A DNA stretch of 37,556 nucleotides from Rhodobacterales bacterium (GTDB lineage: Bacteria; Pseudomonadota; Alphaproteobacteria; Rhodobacterales; Rhodobacteraceae), in contig QIGK01000015.1 in NCBI GenBank assembly GCA_003228875.1, positions 1 to 37,556 on the forward strand, written 5' to 3'. The position numbers were made by a program, and so were the translations under genes. The notes beneath the pieces were generated by a model, which did not search any database, was not told where the DNA came from, and saw nothing but the letters and a program-made list of their open reading frames with translations. Below, in pieces: positions 7,199-16,856 of the stretch (within the stretch, counting starts at the first letter, position 1; every line of letters starts with the position of its first letter).

Positions 7199-8305
7199 TT
7201 AAGGTCGCATGATCTGGCTAACCGGCACGATTTGCACGCGTGTTGCGCGCGGGCTGGCGATCCACTCAATCAAGGCTTGAATGGTTGTGTCCCTTGTGCG
7301 GGCGTAAACGATGGCGCTGCCGCTGGTCTGGGCGGTTAATGTGGCGCGATCCAAAGCGTTTTTGATGGCAGCATTTTCTGCCACGCCATCAATCACGCGA
7401 TGCACGCTGCCAAACGGTTTGCCATAAAACTGCGCCAGATTGCGCGCATTGATGTCACCTGCTCCGGCAAAGGCTATGGTGCCCATGCCGTTTACAGCAG
7501 CGGTTTCGATCAGAACTTGGGTTGCGGTGCCATCAATCATGACGCCAGTGTTATTATTATCAATCACCCCGATCGAGGCTGGGACATTTTCAATAAACCC
7601 GATGATACTTTGGCTAAGGTTGGCGTCAATTGGCACATTATCAGGCATCAGGGTCAGCACCTCAAAACCGCTTTCGCGAAAGTTTCTGGAAACTTGACGG
7701 TCTTGCACATCGCCGGAAACTGCAAATGTCAGCGGAATACCCGCGTTAAACAACAGTTGCAGCGACGCTTCTAATGTGTCCTCAAAAACAATGGCCAACA
7801 TAGGCAGATCAGAATCACGGGTAAAGGGCACTGAAAATACGTCAAACGCCTCACCGGAGGCAGCATCAGGCAAGGACGGCGCGGATTCGCTGGCAGTCAC
7901 AATGTCTGGCTGCGCAGCGACTGCCACGGGGTCAGGTTCTGATGCGACATCGGGCGCTACCTCAACGGTATTTCCCGCGCCATCGCCAATATCTGGCACC
8001 GCAGCGCTTTGGGTTGCGACCACCGGCTGTTCCACCGCTGACCCAGTTGAAAGATTATCGCTGCTGCCAATGCTGGGCAACGAATCGCTGCTTGACCCTA
8101 CGCTGACACCAGAATCGTCAGGGCTGCCCGGCCCGACATCAAATGCTTGGGGTGCGGTCTGCACCGGATTGGTCACAGAAGCCATGGGAGCAGGTTCAAC
8201 CAGTGGAAACCCAAGGCTCAGCCCAAGAAAAATAGCCACAGAAACTATCAAGCCGTAAAGAACGCCTCGTAAAAATCCGCCGCCGCTTTTGCGTCTTTTT
8301 GCCAT
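7199..8305 (-). CDS. divergent polysaccharide deacetylase family protein (YibQ-like), probably catalytically degenerate
   Basis: A 368-residue protein with a basic start, one membrane anchor or uncleaved signal (about 11-33), a long Ser/Pro/Val/Asp-rich linker (about 35-160) and a C-terminal domain of the divergent polysaccharide deacetylase type (PF04748). The fold is recognisable from LPMLAIVFED, AGIPLTFAV, GFEVLTLMPDN, VPASIGVIDN and the spacing between them. Active members usually have a DD pair in the first strand and an NNHMGS-like histidine motif. Here they read FED (174-176) and DNNNTG (249-254), so metal binding looks lost. It is convergent with trpE and divergent from trpG. I recall the same placement (trpE-yibQ-trpGDC) in Rhodobacter. 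It may have a structural envelope role. Confidence 0.85.
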   Translation of the reverse strand: MAKRRKSGGGFLRGVLYGLIVSVAIFLGLSLGFPLVEPAPMASVTNPVQTAPQAFDVGPGSPDDSGVSVGSSSDSLPSIGSSDNLSTGSAVEQPVVATQSAAVPDIGDGAGNTVEVAPDVASEPDPVAVAAQPDIVTASESAPSLPDAASGEAFDVFSVPFTRDSDLPMLAIVFEDTLEASLQLLFNAGIPLTFAVSGDVQDRQVSRNFRESGFEVLTLMPDNVPIDANLSQSIIGFIENVPASIGVIDNNNTGVMIDGTATQVLIETAAVNGMGTIAFAGAGDINARNLAQFYGKPFGSVHRVIDGVAENAAIKNALDRATLTAQTSGSAIVYARTRDTTIQALIEWIASPRATRVQIVPVSQIMRP

Positions 8306-8340
8306 TGTGATAACCTTTTTGTTTGCATCCCGAACGGGCT

Positions 8341-8378
8341 TTCACTTCACTGCGTGAACCTGTTATCATTACTATAAC
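8341..8378 (+). promoter_or_regulatory. possible trpGDC control region with two small inverted repeats
   Basis: The 128-base gap between the divergent deacetylase gene and trpG holds TTCAC...GTGAA (8341-8358) and GTTAT-N7-ATAAC (8362-8378). TATAAC (8373-8378) could act as a -10. I see no clear -35, no leader peptide with clustered Trp codons and no terminator-like hairpin. Attenuation of the classic type is therefore not supported. Confidence 0.22.
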
Positions 8379-8433
8379 GCGCATTCGGCTAGCTTGCAGC
8401 CCCAAACCGCAAATTAATAACGAAAGAGATTTA

Positions 8434-9015
8434 ATGCTGCTTTTAATCGATAATTATGACAGCTTTACCTATAATCTTGTGGATTATTTGGGCAGCCTTG
8501 GCGCTGAAGTTGTTGTGAAACGCAATGATGAAATTGACGTGCTGCAAGCCATGGCCATGAACCCGTCATCCATTCTGCTATCCCCCGGCCCGCGTTACCC
8601 TGACCAAGCCGGAATTTGTCTGGCACTGGTGCAGGCTGCCGCCGAAACCAAAACACCGCTGGTTGGTGTTTGTCTGGGCCATCAAAGCATCGGGCAGGCG
8701 TTTGGAGGCAAGGTTGTATTGGCTGATGCCATTATGCACGGCAAAATGGGCACTATTAACCATACCGGCAAGGGCGTTTTTAGCGATATTCCAAGCCCGT
8801 TTCAGGCGACGCGTTATCATTCCTTAACGGTGGATCGTGCCACCCTGCCCGATTGCCTTGAAATCACTGCCGAGGTCGAAGACGGGACCATTATGGGCCT
8901 GCAGCACCGCGAATTGCCGATCCACGGGGTGCAGTTTCATCCGGAATCAATTGCATCGGAACATGGGCATAAATTGCTGAAAAACTTTCTGGATATGACG
9001 TTGGAGCTGGCATGA
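8434..9015 (+). CDS. trpG: anthranilate synthase component II, glutamine amidotransferase
   Basis: A 193-residue class I glutamine amidotransferase that releases ammonia from glutamine for TrpE. It shows [16 protein letters not shown] at the start, the oxyanion segment [13 protein letters not shown], the nucleophile elbow [11 protein letters not shown] with Cys80, HSLTVD, and the catalytic pair His169/Glu171 in [14 protein letters not shown]. The start at 8434 follows GAAAGAGA and gives the normal family length. The frame is open back to 8323, but that would add 37 unrelated residues. The gene heads a tightly coupled run: its last four bases overlap the start of trpD as ATGA, which favours translational coupling and matched amounts. 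Confidence 0.95.
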   Translation: MLLLIDNYDSFTYNLVDYLGSLGAEVVVKRNDEIDVLQAMAMNPSSILLSPGPRYPDQAGICLALVQAAAETKTPLVGVCLGHQSIGQAFGGKVVLADAIMHGKMGTINHTGKGVFSDIPSPFQATRYHSLTVDRATLPDCLEITAEVEDGTIMGLQHRELPIHGVQFHPESIASEHGHKLLKNFLDMTLELA

Positions 9016-10034
9016 GCGAGGTATTAAAACCCCTGATTGCCAAAGCAATTGATGCGCCATTGTCGGCTGACGACGCCAAAACCGCCTTTGCTGAAATCAT
9101 GGAAGGCAACGCCACCCCTAGCCAGATTGGCGGGTTTTTGATGGTGCTGCGAACCCGGGGCGAAACTGTTGATGAATACGCTGCTGCTGCTGCTGCCATG
9201 CGGGCGCGTTGCAAAAAGATTAAGGCTCCCAAAGGGGCCATGGATATTGTCGGCACTGGCGGCGATGGCAAATCCACGCTGAATATTTCAACCGCAACAG
9301 CGTTTGTGGTGGCGGGCACTGGCCAAGTGGTGGCCAAACACGGCAATAAAAACCTATCCAGCCAATCGGGCACTGCGGATATTCAGGCGCAGATGGGCGT
9401 GAATGTAATGGTCGGGTCTGAAGTGGTCGAAAAAGCCCTGCGAGAAGCAGGAATTGGCTTTATGATGGCCCCGATGCACCATCCGGCGACGCGGTTTGTG
9501 ATGCCTGCGCGTCAGGAACTCGGCACGCGAACCTTGTTTAATATTCTGGGGCCATTGACCAACCCTGCGGGGGTGAAACGTCAACTTACCGGCGCTTATT
9601 CGCGGGATTTGATTGTGCCAATGGCCGAAGTTTTGCGTGAATTGGGCAGCGAAGCCGCGTGGCTGGTGCATGGCGGCGATGGCACGGATGAACTTTCTAT
9701 CGCTGGGCACAGCTATGTCGCACAGCTCAAAGACGGCGAAATCAGTGAATTTGAGATCACCCCCGAAGATGCAGACCTGCCGGTGCATCCGTTTTCGGCA
9801 ATTCTGGGCGGCTCACCGGAACAAAACGGCGTGGCGTTTAGGGCATTGCTGGATGGCGAAAAATCGGCATATCGCGATGCGGTGTTGCTGAATGCAGCCG
9901 CGGCTTTGCTGATTGCTGACAAGGTTTCAAACCTGCCGGATGGCGTGGCCATGGCAGCGCAAAGCATCGATAGCGGCGCGGCTCTGAAATGCATCCAGCT
10001 CCTTGCAAAAATCACCTCCGAGGCAAAAACATGA
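9012..10034 (+). CDS. trpD: anthranilate phosphoribosyltransferase
   Basis: A 340-residue enzyme joining anthranilate to PRPP to form phosphoribosylanthranilate. The PRPP-binding site is plain: [17 protein letters not shown], then [18 protein letters not shown]. Further family blocks are [28 protein letters not shown] and [11 protein letters not shown]. The length is standard. The start overlaps the trpG stop (ATGA) and the stop overlaps the trpC start in the same way, so the three genes are translated as one unit. Confidence 0.96.
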   Translation: MSEVLKPLIAKAIDAPLSADDAKTAFAEIMEGNATPSQIGGFLMVLRTRGETVDEYAAAAAAMRARCKKIKAPKGAMDIVGTGGDGKSTLNISTATAFVVAGTGQVVAKHGNKNLSSQSGTADIQAQMGVNVMVGSEVVEKALREAGIGFMMAPMHHPATRFVMPARQELGTRTLFNILGPLTNPAGVKRQLTGAYSRDLIVPMAEVLRELGSEAAWLVHGGDGTDELSIAGHSYVAQLKDGEISEFEITPEDADLPVHPFSAILGGSPEQNGVAFRALLDGEKSAYRDAVLLNAAAALLIADKVSNLPDGVAMAAQSIDSGAALKCIQLLAKITSEAKT

Positions 10035-10837
10035 ATGTTCTTGATAAAATCAAAGCCTATAAGCTGGAGGAAATCATCAACCGAAAAGCCAGCACTCCTT
10101 TGGCTGATATTGAGGAAATAGCCCGCACGCAAACCCCGCCGCGTGGATTTTATGAAGCCCTTGTGCGGGCCGGGCAACGTGGATACGGGCTGATTGCCGA
10201 GATTAAAAAAGCCAGCCCGTCCAAAGGGTTAATCCGTGCCGATTTTGACCCAACCGCCCTAGCGCAGGCCTATGAACGCGGCGGGGCTACTTGCCTGTCG
10301 ATTTTAACCGATACCCCCAGTTTCCAGGGTGCTGACGCATTTTTGCAAGATGCCCGCGCCGCCACCAACCTGCCCTGCCTGCGCAAAGATTTTATGTATG
10401 ACACCTATCAGGTTACCGAGGCCCGCGCGCTGGGTGCCGATTGCATTCTAATAATTATGGCCAGCGTTTCCGATGCTCAGGCGGCTGAACTGGAAGCCGC
10501 GGCCATTGAATGGGATATGGATGTGTTGATCGAAGTCCACGACATGCCCGAACTGGAACGGGCCGCAAAACTGAAATCGCCAATGATCGGCATCAATAAC
10601 CGCAATTTGAAAACATTCGAGGTTTCTCTGGATGTCACCCGTGATCTGGCCTCATCTGTGCCTGTCGGGCGTATGGTTGTTGGTGAATCCGGCCTGTCTG
10701 ACCGCCATGATCTTTCCGCGCTGGCCCATTACGGCGTACGCAGTTTTCTAATTGGCGAAAGCTTGATGCGCCAAAAAGATGTCGAAACCGCCACCCGCGA
10801 ATTATTGTCATCCCCTTGGTTACCGGAGGCCGGATAA
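10031..10837 (+). CDS. trpC: indole-3-glycerol phosphate synthase
   Basis: A 268-residue single-function TIM-barrel enzyme that closes the indole ring from carboxyphenylamino-deoxyribulose phosphate. Typical blocks are present: [16 protein letters not shown] (strand 1 lysine and KxSPS motif), [13 protein letters not shown] with the catalytic lysine, [14 protein letters not shown], and [12 protein letters not shown] at the phosphate site. No trpF domain is fused, so phosphoribosylanthranilate isomerase must be encoded elsewhere, as must trpBA. The start at 10031 gives an ATGA overlap with trpD and follows GAGG. A longer frame from 9989 is not supported. The stop shares one base with the moaC start. 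Confidence 0.96.
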   Translation: MNVLDKIKAYKLEEIINRKASTPLADIEEIARTQTPPRGFYEALVRAGQRGYGLIAEIKKASPSKGLIRADFDPTALAQAYERGGATCLSILTDTPSFQGADAFLQDARAATNLPCLRKDFMYDTYQVTEARALGADCILIIMASVSDAQAAELEAAAIEWDMDVLIEVHDMPELERAAKLKSPMIGINNRNLKTFEVSLDVTRDLASSVPVGRMVVGESGLSDRHDLSALAHYGVRSFLIGESLMRQKDVETATRELLSSPWLPEAG

Positions 10838-11313
10838 TGGCAGAACTTACCCATTTTGACGCCTCGGGCGCTGCCCATATGGTGGATGTTTCTGAAAAAG
10901 AAATCACCAGCCGCGTGGCCATTGCTAAAGGGTTTATTGCCATGCAGTCCGAAACACTGGCGCTGGTGGCGGAAGGCCGCGCCAAAAAAGGCGACGTTTT
11001 GTCTGTGGCGCGCTTAGCGGGCATCATGGGGGCTAAAAAAACCCATGACCTGATCCCGCTTTGCCACCCATTGGCGATTTCAAAAGTAGCGGTGGAATTA
11101 TCGGTAAACCCCGAAAAATCTGGTATAGATATTGCCGCAACCGTTAAAAATACCGGCCAAACCGGCGTTGAAATGGAAGCCCTGACCGCCGTTAGCATTG
11201 CCGCGTTAACCGTTTATGACATGATCAAGGCGGTTGATAAAACCATGACCATCACCGACATAAGGCTGGTGCTGAAAGATGGCGGAAAATCCGGCTTGTT
11301 TGAGGCAGAGTGA
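10837..11313 (+). CDS. moaC: cyclic pyranopterin monophosphate synthase
   Basis: A 158-residue enzyme of molybdenum cofactor synthesis, acting after the radical-SAM enzyme MoaA to form cyclic pyranopterin. It has the defining core [18 protein letters not shown] followed by LIPLCHPL, then [21 protein letters not shown] and the basic KAVDK segment near the active site. The start at 10837 overlaps the trpC stop (TAATG) and follows ACCGGAGG. Its place directly after trpC and before moeA suggests cofactor genes ride on the trp transcript. moaA, moaB, moaD and moaE are not in the window. Confidence 0.96.
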   Translation: MAELTHFDASGAAHMVDVSEKEITSRVAIAKGFIAMQSETLALVAEGRAKKGDVLSVARLAGIMGAKKTHDLIPLCHPLAISKVAVELSVNPEKSGIDIAATVKNTGQTGVEMEALTAVSIAALTVYDMIKAVDKTMTITDIRLVLKDGGKSGLFEAE

Positions 11314-12485
11314 TGATTTCCGTAGAAGAAGCCTTGTCGCGGGTGCTGGCATTGTGCAAGCAAACCAACACCGAAACCGTTGCCATACGCGATGCAAATG
11401 CCCGTGTTTTAAGCCAAGATGTCGCTGCCATGCGAGACCAGCCGCCGTTTAATGCCTCAGCCATGGATGGCTATGCGATGCGGCGTCAAGATCTTGAGGT
11501 TGGCGCAAAATTGCGTGTGATCGGCGAATCCCCTGCTGGGGGCGCTTTTTCAGGCGAAGTTACCAAAGGCACAGCAGTTCGGATTTTCACCGGCGGTTGT
11601 GTGCCTTCAGGCGCAGATATGGTGTTGATCCAGGAAAATACTTCGCGGGATGGTGAAATAATGATGATCACCGAAATGCCCTCTGGCGGCGATTATATTC
11701 GCGCAAAGGGCTCGGATTTCAAGATCGACGATATCATCAAAGCGCCGCGTCGTCTGAACCCTTCTGATATTGGCCTGCTGGCTTCGATGAATATAGCACG
11801 GGTTCCGGTGTGTAAAAAACCTGTGGTGGCGATCATTGCCACCGGTGATGAACTGGTGCTGCCCGGCGAAAACCCCGGCCCCTCACAGATTATTTGTTCC
11901 CATAATTATGCACTAAAGGCGGTGTTGGAAGCCCAAGGCGCAAAAGTACGCTTGTTACCGATCGCCCGTGACAATCGAGAAAGCCTGAAACAGGTTTTTG
12001 GCCTAACTTCTGGCACGGATATGATTGTTACAATAGGCGGGGCATCGGTTGGCGAATATGATCTGATAAACCCGATGGCGGCTGAATTGGGCCTTGATCT
12101 TGATTTTTACAAAATCGCCATGCGGCCTGGAAAACCACTTATTGCCGGCACAATTGGTAGCGCGGTGATGGTTGGATTGCCGGGCAACCCTGTATCCTCG
12201 ATGGTTTGTTCGCAGGTGTTTTTACGCCCGGCAATTGACGCAATGCTTGGCCTGCCGGCGCGTGCTATGCCACGCCAAACCTTTGAACTAGCAACAGCAA
12301 TTGGCAAAAACGGGGCCCGCGAACATTACATGCGCGCCAATGTGAATGCAGGGATTTGCACGGTTGCCAATAATCAAGACAGCGGCGCAATGTCGGTGAT
12401 GGCACAAGCCAACGCCCTGCTGGTGCGCGCGCCATTTGCGCCTGAATTGGCAGTTGGTGCGCCCGTTGAATGTGTTCTTTTGTAG
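11310..12485 (+). CDS. moeA: molybdopterin molybdenumtransferase
   Basis: A 391-residue protein inserting molybdate into adenylylated molybdopterin, the last general step of cofactor synthesis. Expected blocks occur in order: [13 protein letters not shown] (about 47-60), [15 protein letters not shown], the MoCF-binding domain with [12 protein letters not shown] and then [10 protein letters not shown], and [13 protein letters not shown] near the substrate pocket. The length is normal for a single-domain MoeA, with no MogA fusion. The start overlaps the moaC stop as ATGA. The gene ends eight bases before the lexA promoter, so the forward unit from trpG may end here or read through into lexA. 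Confidence 0.96.
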   Translation: MMISVEEALSRVLALCKQTNTETVAIRDANARVLSQDVAAMRDQPPFNASAMDGYAMRRQDLEVGAKLRVIGESPAGGAFSGEVTKGTAVRIFTGGCVPSGADMVLIQENTSRDGEIMMITEMPSGGDYIRAKGSDFKIDDIIKAPRRLNPSDIGLLASMNIARVPVCKKPVVAIIATGDELVLPGENPGPSQIICSHNYALKAVLEAQGAKVRLLPIARDNRESLKQVFGLTSGTDMIVTIGGASVGEYDLINPMAAELGLDLDFYKIAMRPGKPLIAGTIGSAVMVGLPGNPVSSMVCSQVFLRPAIDAMLGLPARAMPRQTFELATAIGKNGAREHYMRANVNAGICTVANNQDSGAMSVMAQANALLVRAPFAPELAVGAPVECVLL

Positions 12486-12492
12486 AAATTGT

Positions 12493-12521
12493 TTGACACA
12501 AAACAGGAACACATATAGAAC
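12493..12521 (+). promoter_or_regulatory. lexA promoter with overlapping LexA (SOS) box
   Basis: TTGACA at 12493-12498 is a perfect -35. The -10 can be TAGAAC (12516-12521, 17-base spacing) or TATAGA (12514-12519). Over it lies GAAC-ACATATA-GAAC (12507-12521), which fits exactly the alphaproteobacterial LexA consensus GTTC-N7-GTTC read from the other strand. LexA bound here would cover the -10, so the gene is expected to repress itself and be released by DNA damage. Confidence 0.85.
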
Positions 12522-12553
12522 GGATAAAGGGTAAACGCGCAAAGGGGACTGCC

Positions 12554-13243
12554 ATGTTGACAAAAAAACAGCTGGATCTGTTGAAATTTATCAATAAACG
12601 TGTGCAAGCTGACGGCGTGCCGCCCTCTTTTGACGAAATGAAAGAAGCGTTGGATTTACGTTCCAAATCCGGCATTCACCGCCTGATTACCGCGCTGGAG
12701 GAACGGGGATTCGTTCGCCGTCTGGCACACCGTGCCCGCGCTATTGAAATTGTAAAATTGCCCGATGCGATGCTGCGCGAACCGACCGGTTTTCAGCCCT
12801 CGGTTATTCAAGGCTCCAAAGTTAATACACCTTCGGCCGCCATTGATATTCGGATGGATTCGTTTGAATTGCCGGTGATGGGCAAAATCGCGGCTGGCAC
12901 CCCGATCGAAGCCATCCAGCACGTTTCGCGCAATGTAGCGGTGCCAGGGTCAATGCTGACCACTACCGGAAAACATTACGCGCTTGAGGTCAAAGGCGAT
13001 TCGATGATTGATGCGGGCATCAATAGTGGCGATATTGTTATTATCCACGAACAAATAGATGCGGAAAATGGCGATATTGTTGTTGCCCTTATCGAAGATC
13101 AGGAAGCCACGCTAAAACGTCTGCGCCGCCGCGGTTCTACCATCGCGCTGGAGGCAGAAAATCCCGCTTATGAAACCCGGATTTACCAGCCAGATCAGGT
13201 AAAAATCCAAGGCAAGCTTGTCGGCTTGATCCGCACTTACTGA
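12554..13243 (+). CDS. lexA: LexA repressor, SOS response regulator with self-cleaving protease domain
   Basis: A 229-residue repressor. The N-terminal winged helix begins [12 protein letters not shown], with a recognition region around [18 protein letters not shown]; the serine/lysine-rich helix is of the alphaproteobacterial type. A variable linker runs to about residue 100. The C-terminal S24-type domain has the cleavage bond at Ala114-Gly115 (GKIAAGTP), Ser150 in GDSMIDAGI and the general-base Lys188. RecA filaments on damaged DNA trigger self-cleavage at that bond. All catalytic residues are present. It has its own promoter with a LexA box. Its last seven bases overlap the convergent comEC gene. 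Confidence 0.97.
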   Translation: MLTKKQLDLLKFINKRVQADGVPPSFDEMKEALDLRSKSGIHRLITALEERGFVRRLAHRARAIEIVKLPDAMLREPTGFQPSVIQGSKVNTPSAAIDIRMDSFELPVMGKIAAGTPIEAIQHVSRNVAVPGSMLTTTGKHYALEVKGDSMIDAGINSGDIVIIHEQIDAENGDIVVALIEDQEATLKRLRRRGSTIALEAENPAYETRIYQPDQVKIQGKLVGLIRTY

Positions 13244-15309
13244 TAGGGCCGACCACCGTTATTCCATGGCCTTTGCGGAAAATCCGGTGCGGCGTGTCGT
13301 ATTTCTGGAATGCCGTTAACAAAGCCAATGGCCATGGCACCATTTTCAAAATCAGACTGACCAATAAAGAAACACTCGCCTAAAGGCGCTTCCAACCATT
13401 TTGGAGCAATCAATATTTGATTCTGAGAACACGTGATGTCTTTGGGTTTTGAGCGCTCTAAAACCAACTGCCAGCCGTTTTTCAACACAGCAAGGGTTTG
13501 GGAACCATCCAGCAAAAAACCATCGCGTTCAAAAGCTTGTTGTTGGGTGGCGAGGTCTCCGTCATTTTCCAGCCACGAACCGGCTGAAAAGCGATAGGCG
13601 GTTTCTTTGTTCAAAACTCTTTGTCCGTCTATCATCACCCCAAGCAAGGCACCGTTTTCATCAATCAAAATCTCTGGCCTGACAGTTTGCTGCCAAATCA
13701 AAACTGCCAAAAATAACAATATCGCGGCAGAATACCGGAACACACCCTGCACAAGAAAAAACAGACAGCCAGCAAAAGCAAACAGCATCAAGACAATCGG
13801 CTGAGCCGACTTAACCGGTGTGATTGCGGCAGGCAACGTAGAGAAAAAATTTGCGACGCTTAGAATCCAGCCAACCCCTTGCGCCATCACCCAAAACGCC
13901 GGATCAGACAGGCCAAAAACCGCCAGAACGCCCGCAACAACGGCTGCGGGCATCACCAGTAAACCCATAACCGGCACTGATAAAAGATTTGCCGCCAGCC
14001 CGTAATTGGCAAGTTGGTTAAAATGAAAAGCCGAAATCGGCGCCGTAGCCAGCCCCGCCACGCCCGACGTAACGATCAGCGCAAAAAATGGCACCAACCG
14101 TCGAAATCGACCATAACGGGCTTCGCGCCAGATTTTGTTTTTTCGCAACATGTCAAACACACCAATCAACGCGGTGGTTGCTGCAAAAGACATTTGAAAA
14201 CCGGCCTCATTAAGGCTCTCTGGTCGGATAATTAAAACAATCATTGCCGCCAATGCCACCGCGCGCAAGGTAAAGGCGGGACGGTCCAGCATCACCGCCA
14301 CCAAAACAACCGCAACCATGATGAACGCGCGCTGGGTTGCAACATTACCGCCCGATATAAACAAATATCCAAACCCGATCATCAAAGCGGCCATCGCCCC
14401 AATCTTTTTGCTGGGTAAATACAAAGCGATACGCGGTATCGCGGCCATACTATACCGAACAATCAAATAGACAAATCCGGTTAATAACCCCATATGCAGC
14501 CCCGATATGGCCAAAAGATGCGCAAGATTTGATGCACGGAGCTGCGCCAAAACTTCGGGATCAATCCGGCTGCGCTCTCCGGTTAGGATAGCGGCTGAGA
14601 ACGCGCCATTCTGACCACCAATGCTGTTTGATACTTTCTTTGAAATTCGGGCGCGCAATCGGTCAAGCCAACGACCATTATCGCCGTATGGTCGCATTTC
14701 AAGCAAAGGACTGCGTGAAAAGCCAACTGCGCCGACCTTGTCAAACCACGCCATAACCCGATAATCAAAGCCCCCCGGTTCTGCGGGTGCGCCGGGCGGT
14801 GACATATTGGCCACCAACGTGACGCGATTACCAACTTGCAAAATATCGTCAGGTAAATAGCCAAACAAAGACACCCGAACCCTTTCAGGCGTGCGCTTTG
14901 GGCGCATTTCGGTCATGATTACCCGGTCTAGTAAAATCCTCCAAGCTTGGCTGCTGGATTTATCTATCTTTAGAATTCGACCCTCAATAGGTCCGTAATA
15001 CCTGAATTCCAAAACCGGCGCGGCAACCGAATAGCTGCGATACGTGGCGCTTAAATAACCTGTGATTAACAGAATTAGTATATAGCCACAAAACCGCACC
15101 GAACCAAAGACAAAGCCAAGCGACACCATCGCAATAATCAGAGCCAAAACCAGCAAGACAACATGGTTTACAGATGGCTCAAACGGGAAAGAAAAATATA
15201 ACCAGATGCCGCTGGCAAAAAAGATCGGACACCAAAGGATCAGGCTATGGCGCTGGCGTTCCCACTCCGCTTCTATCCATTGTTTCACGGGCTTACTTGT
15301 CCTTGGCAC
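13237..15309 (-). CDS. comEC: ComEC/Rec2 family DNA-uptake channel protein without metallo-beta-lactamase domain
   Basis: A 690-residue membrane protein. After a basic N-terminus come hydrophobic segments, a soluble OB-like domain (about 105-210, DUF4131 type), and the Competence domain with the diagnostic [14 protein letters not shown] followed by many membrane helices to about 540. ComEC forms the inner-membrane pore for single-stranded DNA during transformation. The metallo-beta-lactamase-like domain of full-length ComEC is absent. A 140-residue tail (about 550-690) takes its place, with no HxHxDH motif and no motif I recognise. Such shorter forms occur in alphaproteobacteria. The gene overlaps the lexA end by seven bases, and its start faces the gltX promoter, so the two 5' ends are divergent. 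Confidence 0.93.
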   Translation of the reverse strand: MPRTSKPVKQWIEAEWERQRHSLILWCPIFFASGIWLYFSFPFEPSVNHVVLLVLALIIAMVSLGFVFGSVRFCGYILILLITGYLSATYRSYSVAAPVLEFRYYGPIEGRILKIDKSSSQAWRILLDRVIMTEMRPKRTPERVRVSLFGYLPDDILQVGNRVTLVANMSPPGAPAEPGGFDYRVMAWFDKVGAVGFSRSPLLEMRPYGDNGRWLDRLRARISKKVSNSIGGQNGAFSAAILTGERSRIDPEVLAQLRASNLAHLLAISGLHMGLLTGFVYLIVRYSMAAIPRIALYLPSKKIGAMAALMIGFGYLFISGGNVATQRAFIMVAVVLVAVMLDRPAFTLRAVALAAMIVLIIRPESLNEAGFQMSFAATTALIGVFDMLRKNKIWREARYGRFRRLVPFFALIVTSGVAGLATAPISAFHFNQLANYGLAANLLSVPVMGLLVMPAAVVAGVLAVFGLSDPAFWVMAQGVGWILSVANFFSTLPAAITPVKSAQPIVLMLFAFAGCLFFLVQGVFRYSAAILLFLAVLIWQQTVRPEILIDENGALLGVMIDGQRVLNKETAYRFSAGSWLENDGDLATQQQAFERDGFLLDGSQTLAVLKNGWQLVLERSKPKDITCSQNQILIAPKWLEAPLGECFFIGQSDFENGAMAIGFVNGIPEIRHAAPDFPQRPWNNGGRPYQ

Positions 15310-15325
15310 TGGCTTGGCTTAATAG
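15297..15325 (+). promoter_or_regulatory. candidate gltX promoter
   Basis: TTGTCC at 15297-15302 and TAATAG at 15320-15325 are separated by exactly 17 bases. A start near 15332 would leave a leader of about 37 bases with GAAAGG before gltX. The -35 overlaps the first codons of the divergent comEC gene. Confidence 0.5.
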
Positions 15326-15368
15326 CTTTTTAACTTTAGGTTTTTATGGTTTCTGAAAGGTTAATGTG

Positions 15369-16769
15369 ATGTCCATTAGCACCCCCGTTGTCACGCGTTT
15401 TGCGCCCTCGCCAACTGGATATTTACATATCGGCGGGGCGCGTACGGCCTTGTTTAACTGGTTGTTTGCACGGCATCATGGCGGCAGGTTTTTGCTGCGT
15501 ATTGAAGATACCGACCGCGCCCGTTCCACCCCCGAAGCAACCGAAGCTATTTTAACTTCCATGAAATGGCTGGGGCTGGATTGGGACGGCGATGCGGTCA
15601 GCCAGTTTGATCAAGTTGAACGGCATCAGCAGGTGGCGGCTGAAATGCTTGAAAACGGCACCGCTTATCGCTGTTATGCTACCAAAGAGGAAATCAATGA
15701 TTTTCGTGAAAAAGCCCGCGCGCAAAAACGGGCGCCAATATTTCAATCACCTTGGCGAGATGCAACAGAGACCCCAAATTTGCCGTTTGTCGTGCGCCTA
15801 AAAGCACCCAAATCCGGTGAAACCATAATCGAAGATCAGGTGCAGGGCCGCATAGTCTGGAAAAATGATACGCTTGATGATCTGGTTTTACTACGTTCTG
15901 ACGGCACACCAACTTATATGCTGGCAGTCGTTGTTGATGACCACGACATGGCTGTCACCCATGTTATTCGAGGCGACGACCATCTCACGAACGCAGCCCG
16001 CCAAACCCTTATTTACCGCGCAATGGGCTGGAATATTCCGGTTTTTGCGCATGTGCCGATGATTCACGGTGATGACGGTAAAAAATTATCCAAACGCCAT
16101 GGCGCGCTCGGCGTTGAGGAATATCGGGATATGGGATATCCGGCCTGTGCCATGCGAAATTATCTGACGCGGCTGGGGTGGAGCCATGGCAATGACGAAT
16201 TTTTTACAACCGAACAGGCGATAGAATGGTTTGGCTTTAAGTCTATGGGTAAATCACCCGCCAGGTTTGATTTCAAGAAACTTGGAAACCTGTCTGGCCA
16301 GCATATTCGCGCCATGGATAATGCCATATTAACCGAAGAAATTGCTGGTTATGTTGCATCGCAGCAGCAGCCATTGCTGACGGACGCGCAAAAAACACTT
16401 TTTCGAGACAATATGGACAGCTTAAAAGAGCGTGCTAAGATTTTCCCTGAACTCATTGAAATTGCACATTTTTTTCTTTCAGAACGCCCCTTCAAGCCTG
16501 ATGCTAAGGCAGCGCCGCTGCTTAATACGGTATCCCGTGGTATGCTGAACCGTTTGACTTCGCGGTTGCGAGATGGTAGGTGGGACGCAGAGTTTCTGGA
16601 GGCTGAAATTCGCGATTTTGCTGAGGCTGAGGAATTGAAGCTTGGCCAGATCGCGCAGCCACTGCGGGTTGCCCTAACAGGGCGGACCGTGTCGCCCAGC
16701 GTTTTTGACATGATGGTCACGCTGGGGCGGCAAGAAACAATCGCCCGGTTAGAGGATGTCTCTACCTAA
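15369..16769 (+). CDS. gltX: glutamate--tRNA ligase
   Basis: A 466-residue class I aminoacyl-tRNA synthetase charging tRNA with glutamate. The Rossmann catalytic domain starts [20 protein letters not shown] (HIGH-type motif at 20-23). The second signature KLSKR (239-243) stands for KMSKS. The C-terminal anticodon-binding helical domain extends from about 310. Its length matches bacterial GluRS. The ATG at 15369 is preferred: GAAAGG lies eight bases upstream. A GTG immediately before it (15366) is an alternative giving one extra residue. Alphaproteobacteria often carry two GltX-like genes, with glutaminyl-tRNA made by amidation, so this may not be the only copy. gltA follows after 87 bases. 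Confidence 0.96.
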   Translation: MSISTPVVTRFAPSPTGYLHIGGARTALFNWLFARHHGGRFLLRIEDTDRARSTPEATEAILTSMKWLGLDWDGDAVSQFDQVERHQQVAAEMLENGTAYRCYATKEEINDFREKARAQKRAPIFQSPWRDATETPNLPFVVRLKAPKSGETIIEDQVQGRIVWKNDTLDDLVLLRSDGTPTYMLAVVVDDHDMAVTHVIRGDDHLTNAARQTLIYRAMGWNIPVFAHVPMIHGDDGKKLSKRHGALGVEEYRDMGYPACAMRNYLTRLGWSHGNDEFFTTEQAIEWFGFKSMGKSPARFDFKKLGNLSGQHIRAMDNAILTEEIAGYVASQQQPLLTDAQKTLFRDNMDSLKERAKIFPELIEIAHFFLSERPFKPDAKAAPLLNTVSRGMLNRLTSRLRDGRWDAEFLEAEIRDFAEAEELKLGQIAQPLRVALTGRTVSPSVFDMMVTLGRQETIARLEDVST

Positions 16770-16770
16770 G

Positions 16771-16790
16771 ACAAACGGTTTTCCGTTTGT
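16771..16790 (+). other. perfect hairpin between gltX and gltA
   Basis: ACAAACGG pairs with CCGTTTGT around a TTTT loop, beginning one base after the gltX stop. No T-run follows, so it is not a standard intrinsic terminator. It could protect the 3' end of a processed gltX message or be a partial attenuator before gltA. Confidence 0.55.
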
Positions 16791-16829
16791 GTCGGACCGG
16801 GTTTGCAGCGGCCATTGCCGCAAAGAACA

Positions 16830-16841
16830 GCGCGAAAGCGC
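16830..16841 (+). other. GNRA-tetraloop hairpin abutting the gltA ribosome site
   Basis: GCGC-GAAA-GCGC forms a small stable hairpin whose last base is directly followed by the GGGAAAGG ribosome-binding site of gltA (ATG at 16857). It could set how accessible that site is. It is only four base pairs, so chance is possible. Confidence 0.35.
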
Positions 16842-16856
16842 GGGAAAGGTCAAAAT

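Noticed and set aside
8306-8433. A tryptophan attenuator or leader peptide before trpG
   Set aside because: No short frame with clustered Trp codons and no terminator/antiterminator hairpins are present.
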